Shown here: in pieces, positions 58,298-64,000 of the stretch
How the letters are laid out: each line of letters starts with the position of its first letter
Numbering within the stretch: the first letter of the stretch is position 1
Assembly: GCA_028386065.3 (NCBI GenBank)
Contig: JAKUCV010003350.1
Location: 95,756 to 159,755, forward strand
DNA from: Turnera subulata
Taxonomy: Eukaryota; Streptophyta; Magnoliopsida; Malpighiales; Passifloraceae
DNA: 64,000 nt
Direction of reading: 5' to 3'
Translations under genes and position numbers: made by a program
The notes under the pieces: generated by a model
What the model was told of the DNA's origin: nothing
The model's input: the letters and a program-made list of their open reading frames with translations, nothing else
Database searches by the model: none

Positions 58298-61125
58298 GGT
58301 TCAACTACGAACCTTAAGGCAAACAACTGGAATGAAACTCAGAAGTCAACTAAAACAGAGAGACTGGCTAAGGAATGGAAAGAACGGATATTTTTCCACC
58401 AGATGAAGGAAAACATTAAGAAAAATGGTATTCATCGGTTCATATGAGGCAACCGATGACAAAATTGACATCCTGAGATAAATCTAAGATCAGCAGTAAA
58501 CAATAGTCACATATGAATTCTCCTAAGGAAGCTGCCTACATGACATCTGAGTTGACAGGCTACCTAAAGAAGACACGGGAAAGAAACACACCTTAAAACT
58601 GTTTATATAGGAATTGGAAACTGAAGCTGTGATGTCCGGTTTCAAAGGTAGCCCTGTTTCCTGTGAAAGCACCGAACTTTAGACTTGTTAACGCCGACAA
58701 ACCAAGAGGGGAAGTCAAGAAGCAAATATCGTGGAAGTGGTTTGATTTCAGGCCAAAGACGGAAAACTCAAATGAACACCAAATCCAATCCCGGCAGCCA
58801 AAGAATCAACAACAATGGCAATTGGCACCTGATGGGTAGCTTTCAGTTGCACGTGATGTAAGAAAGGAACTAGAAGAACAAGGAGGAGAAGGAGCGAAGC
58901 ATCAATGAAGCCAGATGGGTACTCTTAATTTGGACCATATAAACTAAGACCAAGTTGTTGCAAATTGATAGTATATGGTTGTTTTCAGGAAGCAGACAGG
59001 TACGGAGATATTCAATTTTCTACTGCCGCAGTTAATGAAAGGCAGCAAAGAAAATGTAGATAGAGATATTTAAGAGAGAGCATACACTACACGACATGAA
59101 GCTCTCTCCTTCTCGTTTTTGTTTTGGTGAATGGAAGGAAACTTAAAGGACAGGGGTCGCTGGTTTTGATTTCTTACGAGAGACAAACTGTTGTTTGATC
59201 CCTGTGTTACGAAATGTAGAGATCTGAGGTGGGTTTTATCTTCAAGTTCCAAAGGTTGTTCGGCTGCTGTCAAAAAAAGAAAAGGCTCAAAAATTATGGA
59301 TATACTACTAGGTGGGTGGGTTTGACAGATCCAATGATTCCATGTACTTGTCTCCCACGGCTTCATTTGTTAAATACATATTATATAGAAGCTGGAAATT
59401 GATTTAATTTAGTTTTCTTTTTTGTTTTTTCTCCGAACACCACACAAAGGCATGGATGGTTGTGCTGTCTAACTGTTTTTGGATCAATATAAAAGCAGGT
59501 ATGCGTATATGCTGGAAATTTTAATCCCACTCCCTCAGGTGAGATTAGTATCTCTTTTAAGTATGAAAGGCATTATACATATTTTACTGCAAAGTTTTTG
59601 TCATGAGATTGTTTATGATGACTGATAAATCATTGAGAATTTGAGATAGGACATGGAGGAGCAACATGACACGCACCGGGGGACAAAGACCTTTTCTAAT
59701 TGGTTTTGTTGGAAAATGACAGTGGATGTCACTACATCCAAGAATAGCTAGTACGGCAAAATGTCTGTGTTCACTGTTCGGATAGTCAATGAGTATTGTA
59801 GATGGAGGAGTAGTCTAGTTCAAAGAATTGGAATGAAAAGATTGACAAAGATTATCCCAGTCCAAAACCGGCCAAACCTCCTAATAAATTTAGAAATTGA
59901 AAGAAAGAAAGAAAGAAACACTCTAGTCATAACAGCTCATAGGAAATTACTCCTACTCTCAAGTCTCAATTGGTATTTGTACACAATTACACAAACCTCC
60001 AAGAAGTTTAACCAGTTTCACTACAGATGGGTCTGTTCATGCAGAAAGCCAAATTTGAGATGGAATACCAGCATCGCTCAAATAATCTCATCAAAATTGG
60101 AAAATAATGTCGTCAGAGAAACCATAATTTTAGCATCAGTTTTTTTTCCCCTATTTTTTTTTGAAAAAACTGATGCTAAAACTGATGCTAGTTTTTTTTC
60201 CCCTATTGATGTGCCACTCTAATGTATTTTTAATCTCTTTCTAGGTCCTAGGGGTCCATTCCCCCCTATTTTCTATTGCCAATATAATGAAGTAGTGGTA
60301 CTCTTAATGGGGGTAGATGGGGGTTAATTTTTTATATAGTTTTCTTGAGATTATTAATGTGCATATTTAATTGCCTTGCCTGATCAGCAACCCTGGATGG
60401 GGCCGGGGCCTTCAAAAAAATTAATGCATGGTGATGCAAAAGGTGGAGAAAAATGAGGGGAAGAAGGTCAAGCCCTCTGCAACCAATTACCCATCATCCC
60501 CCACCAGTAGTTTTATGGTGTTCAAACAAGTTGCTCTTTCTGGTCCCACCTCTACCTTCAACCACAATGCCCTCCTGATTCCAACCAACTCAATGACTCA
60601 TCAGTCATCAGCCTCGATCTCGAGTTGACAAAATCACAAGACACTTGAAACTGAAAGACTAAAGAGTTAAGAGATCTTGAAAGACATGCAACTTGAGATC
60701 ATGGGCACGAGGGGAAAATAGTAGCTGCAGTTAGATATATCTTCTATGCATGAAATCAAGCCAATCCACATTGTTCTACCACGTCGAAAATTATACTTGT
60801 CCGACTCCACTCTTCAGTGCCGGGCTAAGTTATGTACCCTAAAAAATACTATGCTTAATTAATTAATTAGTCGTCTGGATCAATTGATGCATCCGAAATT
60901 CGGGACGTAGCTGGAAAATTTGGACAAATCGAAGAACACATGCATGGGGTGATAATTGCAGCCACAGAACCTTGCCTAGCTACGTCGTACCTAGGAATAT
61001 ACTATTATAATCCCAATTCCCAACCCTATTCTTCTAATTGAACTAGTGTTGGAATAAGAGCCCTAAGCTATCATTTGGACGAGAGATACATATTGGGGAG
61101 CCAATATTTGGACTCCAACCATTGT
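58298..61125. other. SD2-5 promoter region and intergenic DNA
   Basis: Sequence upstream of SD2-5 (on its strand) from 58298, with a possible leader intron I cannot delimit. Further right there is a GAAA microsatellite (about 59900-59920) and an inverted repeat at 60129-60180. No gene is seen; frames up to 153 codons are low-information. Confidence 0.55.
60129..60180. repeat. 17-bp inverted repeat with T-rich loop
   Basis: TTTAGCATCAGTTTTTT and AAAAAACTGATGCTAAA face each other across about 18 bases. A further CTGATGCTAG plus the T8CCCCTATT block follows at once. It may be a remnant of a miniature inverted-repeat transposon. Confidence 0.6.
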
Positions 61126-62715
61126 TGTAACAGCCCGGGAAAAATTTAGATTTTTACCGGGACTGTAGAAATTGTTTTACTGTGATTTACTGTTGAATTA
61201 ATCTTGGGTAATTAATTCAAGGTAAATCGGTAGTCGTTTTTCGAAACCGAGAGTTTTCCTGCGTTCGGGAGTATCTTCCTGACTAACCGAGCCTCGGTTT
61301 TCAGTTCCGAGAGTTGGACAACGTTCAGGGGAATTAATCGGATTTTCCGAGCCCAAGTTGTATTTTTGGACTCGGGACGGAATTTGTCGGAAAGACGGGA
61401 GTATCCCTGCGTCTACGAGATTCCGACGCAAGAATCCGGACCGGCCATATGAGGCTTGCTCCGAGCCACTCTTCTTTCTCCTCTTTACGGTTACATTTCT
61501 TCTCCTCTTTCCCGGGTTTTCCTTCAGCCGTGCGGGCCCCACCTCTCTTCATTCTTTTCCTTCCTTTCCTTTCTTTTCTCCTTTCTTTTCTTTTCTTCTC
61601 TATTTATTTTCTTCCTTAGCCGCCGGACCCGCCCTGCTCCTTTTCCTGTTTTCCCCGTGACTAACAGCCCCCATTTTCTTTTTCTTTCCTGTCTTCTTCC
61701 CCTTCCTTTTCTTCATTTTCTCAACTCCTCCACCTGATCCCTTCACGCATCCTCTGCACCCATCTCCCCTTCCTTTTCCTCTTTACCCTCTTTCTCTCCA
61801 ATTCATTTCCCATGCCGTCTCCTCCTCTTGCAACCTTCACCTCACCTTTCCCCTCCTCCGACCGCCACACGCAGCACCACCAAGTCCCCTCCCTCCTTCT
61901 TTAATCCTTCTCCTCCTCTTGTCGCGGCTATAGGACGCCGTTCCTTGGAGACCAGCAGACGACCCGACAAGTGGGTAACGTGTCTTTCGAGAGACACAGG
62001 ACATGCTCGTGATCATCGCCTTACCTGTTGTCGGGTATCTTTTTCACGAGGTTAACAGACGTCACCGTTAGTCGTACGTGTCACGTTTCTTGGTTCGAGG
62101 GTGTTTTCGTCCGATACGAGCGCCGAGTATGAAAACATGTTTTGTTTTAATTTCTTTATGTTTTGATTTTGTTAAAAGAGTTTTGTTTTTTATTTTTTTT
62201 TCTTTGATTTTATATTCTTATAATCGATTTTTATTTTGCTTTGAGATATTTTATTCTGTTTAGCATAAGATTTCTTAACATAAGAATTTTTGATTTAAAA
62301 GGAAATTTATTTTATTTATGTCACGCACTTTGAGGGATCTGAAGAACCAGTACAAGCCGAACATGGTTCTTCTGACGGAGACGCAGTGGCAACCACGGGA
62401 CGATCACGGTCTGATTCCACTCCGGTTCCCTCAAGCAAACCGATTCGAGATTCCTGGCCAGCGCGACAGAGGCGGTATGTGGCTCTCTTGGAGCGACAGA
62501 GTCACGGTCAACGTCAACAATTTATAATTTCGCTTATTTATGGCATCATTTACCTCATATGTGTATGTTCCGCGACAGCTGGCGTCCCTTGACTGGATCC
62601 ATAATGCACTAACTAAAATGATATAAAATAATAAACAACTGGAGCGAACTATGCAAACAAGACAACAAACACACAAGACTGCCCAACAAGACCTAACGCC
62701 CGCTCCGCTACCAAA
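61126..62715 (+). mobile_element. Probable LTR-retrotransposon-derived sequence (possible Ty3/gypsy LTR start)
   Basis: TGTAACAGCCCGGGAAAAAT at 61126 resembles the start of many plant gypsy LTRs. It is followed by loose repeats of CCGAGAGTT/CCGAGCC (61240-61440) and a pyrimidine-rich, GC-richer stretch (61440-61940). No partner LTR lies within the window, so the class and the right border are guesses. Confidence 0.35.
62318..62527 (+). pseudogene. LINE endonuclease fragment, same family as at 16.3 and 17.5 kb
   Basis: A plus-strand frame reads LRDLKNQYKPNMVLLTETQW, then IPLRFPQANRFEIPG and GGMWLSWSDRVTVN. It is closely related to the fragments in the first copia element but diverged from them. 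It stops after about 70 codons. Confidence 0.75.
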
Positions 62716-62720
62716 ATGAG

Positions 62721-63556
62721 ACGCCCCGACCCGTATTTACCGTACACAGTAAACACAAGCCGAAACTGTGACAACCCAGCCCAACTAAGCCCAAGCATAC
62801 AGTGTATATCACAATAACTTGGGCTCAACAGCCCATAATGAAAACATCGATAATATCTCAACACGGCCCAATGGTCCGATAATAACATATCAAAACTGGA
62901 CCAACGGCCTAACAATAATAAAAACATGCACAGCGGAAGACTTAAGACTCACATGACACTGTATGCGACACATGCAATTTATGGATCCAAGCCCGTCCAA
63001 GGGATAACGCCGCAGCCTGTCGGGTATGCACCAAGCCTGTACATCAAACAACTCATCCTACGGGATGAAACCCCGCAGGCGAGGGGTGAGTCCGAAACGC
63101 TCACCGACGAAAGATAAACAGTGATATATTCAACCATAACACTTTCGAAGTATTGCAACCATCACAACAATAAGCAAAAACCATCACATCACAAGGATAC
63201 TGCCATAACAACTAACTCACTTCACGACAGAGGAAATCCAACTCAAACAACACATCAGAGAAAACCAACACGAACAACATAACAGAGGAATCCAACACGA
63301 ACAACACGATAGAGGAATCCCACTAGATCAAGTCAAAGCCAAGACCAAATGAATACTCATTAAATTTTTTATTACCAATTCTATCTTCCGGCCCCGTCAC
63401 TGGACAAGCTAGGGTCGTACCAGGTTATCAATTAATTCTGGATGCCAGGTCAAACAACCATACCAAATCTTACCATACCGGGACCACGTCCCAAATTACC
63501 AAATCACACCGGGTTCAACAACCCAAATACTAAACCGGGATCAACATCCCAAAACC
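62721..63556. other. Transposon-derived region, unclassified
   Basis: 62721-62767 is the reverse complement of 16946-16992. It is followed by TGACAACCCAGCCCAACTAA and moderately GC-rich DNA without domains. GGGTGAGTCCGAAACGCTCACC at about 63087 is a small hairpin. This looks like LTR or untranslated sequence of an unknown element, probably read from the minus strand. Confidence 0.4.
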
Positions 63557-63931
63557 GGATATTCGGTATATCCGAACCACTGGGTATTCGGTATACCCCA
63601 ACCTCAGGCATCAACATGCTAACCAGATATTTGGCATATCTGAGCCACTGCGGATATTCGGCATATCCGAGCCACTGGGTATTCGGTATACCCCAACCTC
63701 AGACAACATCATACCAACCAGATATTTGGCATATCTGAGCCACTGCGGATATCCGGCATATCCGAGCCACTGGGTATTCGGTATACCCCAACCTCAGACA
63801 TCATCATACCAACCAGATATTTGGCATATCTGAGCCACTGCGGATATTCGGCATATCCGAGCCACCGCGGATATTTGGCATATCCGAGCCACTGGGTATT
63901 TGGTATACCCCAACCACAGGCATCAACATGC
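63557..63931. repeat. Tandem repeat with period about 95 bases and 27-base subunits
   Basis: Subunits of the type GGATATTCGGCATATCCGAG, then CCACTG, alternate with TATTCGGTATACCCCAACC and spacers AYATCATACCAACCA. About four 95-base periods are seen, the last with an extra subunit. The subunits are near-palindromic (GATAT..ATATC, GGTATACC). The array may continue beyond the window. Confidence 0.85.
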
Positions 63932-64000
63932 CAATCAAATCAAGTATCCAAACCAAGTAACCGACCATAGCATCACAGAATTAATTTCCAAACCATCGGG

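Noticed and set aside
59761..60222. 153-codon plus-strand frame
   Set aside because: It runs through the GAAA microsatellite and the inverted repeat, and the protein has no family features.
63557..63931. Regular repeats resembling a CRISPR array
   Set aside because: The genome is a plant's, the spacers are themselves repeated, and no cas genes exist.

Overview
The window is nuclear DNA of a flowering plant, most likely a eudicot. The evidence is AT-rich intergenic sequence, GT-AG introns, plant-only gene families, and plant LTR retrotransposons. I cannot name the species. No bacterial, organellar or viral genome organisation is visible. Eight host protein-coding genes can be modelled to splice-site level. 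All eight give full-length proteins with no internal stop.

Layout: (1) 10-1255 (-), SHINE/WIN-clade AP2/ERF regulator of cutin and wax. (2) 3631-6739 (+), phospholipase D alpha, closest to PLDalpha3. (3) 8319-10663 (+), small Gag1-like/DUF4050 protein with a GC-AG intron. (4) 13798-21550, an old Ty1/copia-related LTR element with 189-bp LTRs and a 5-bp target duplication, carrying an internal 1.1-kb duplication with antisense LINE endonuclease fragments. (5) 25681-28393 (+), EIN3-binding F-box protein (ethylene signalling). (6) 32488-33535 (+), TPR-like protein. (7) 34737-37194 (-), WAVE-DAMPENED2-like TPX2-domain microtubule protein. (8) 39878-41424, a 1.5-kb element with long inverted repeats carrying a frameshifted F-box/LRR gene fragment (Pack-MULE-like). 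(9) 41830-47773, a second Ty1/copia element with intact gag and broken pol. (10) 51773-55174 (-), APX6-type peroxidase whose fourth intron holds a 785-bp TRIM with apparently identical LTRs. (11) 55850-58297 (-), intronless SD2-5-type lectin receptor kinase. (12) 61.1-64 kb, transposon-derived sequence with a LINE fragment and a tandem repeat.

From memory of Arabidopsis gene order, the first four host genes match the run EBF2 - DUF4050 - PLDalpha3 - SHN3 (At5g25350-25390). The last four match SD2-5 - APX6 - WDL5 - TPR (At4g32300-32340). The window therefore seems to join two blocks that are separate in Arabidopsis. The host genes do not form a single pathway; their proximity looks like ancestral gene order. 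The most unusual content is in the transposable elements: the gene-capturing inverted-repeat element, the recent TRIM in the APX6 intron, the composite copia/LINE element and its hairpin-rich leader.
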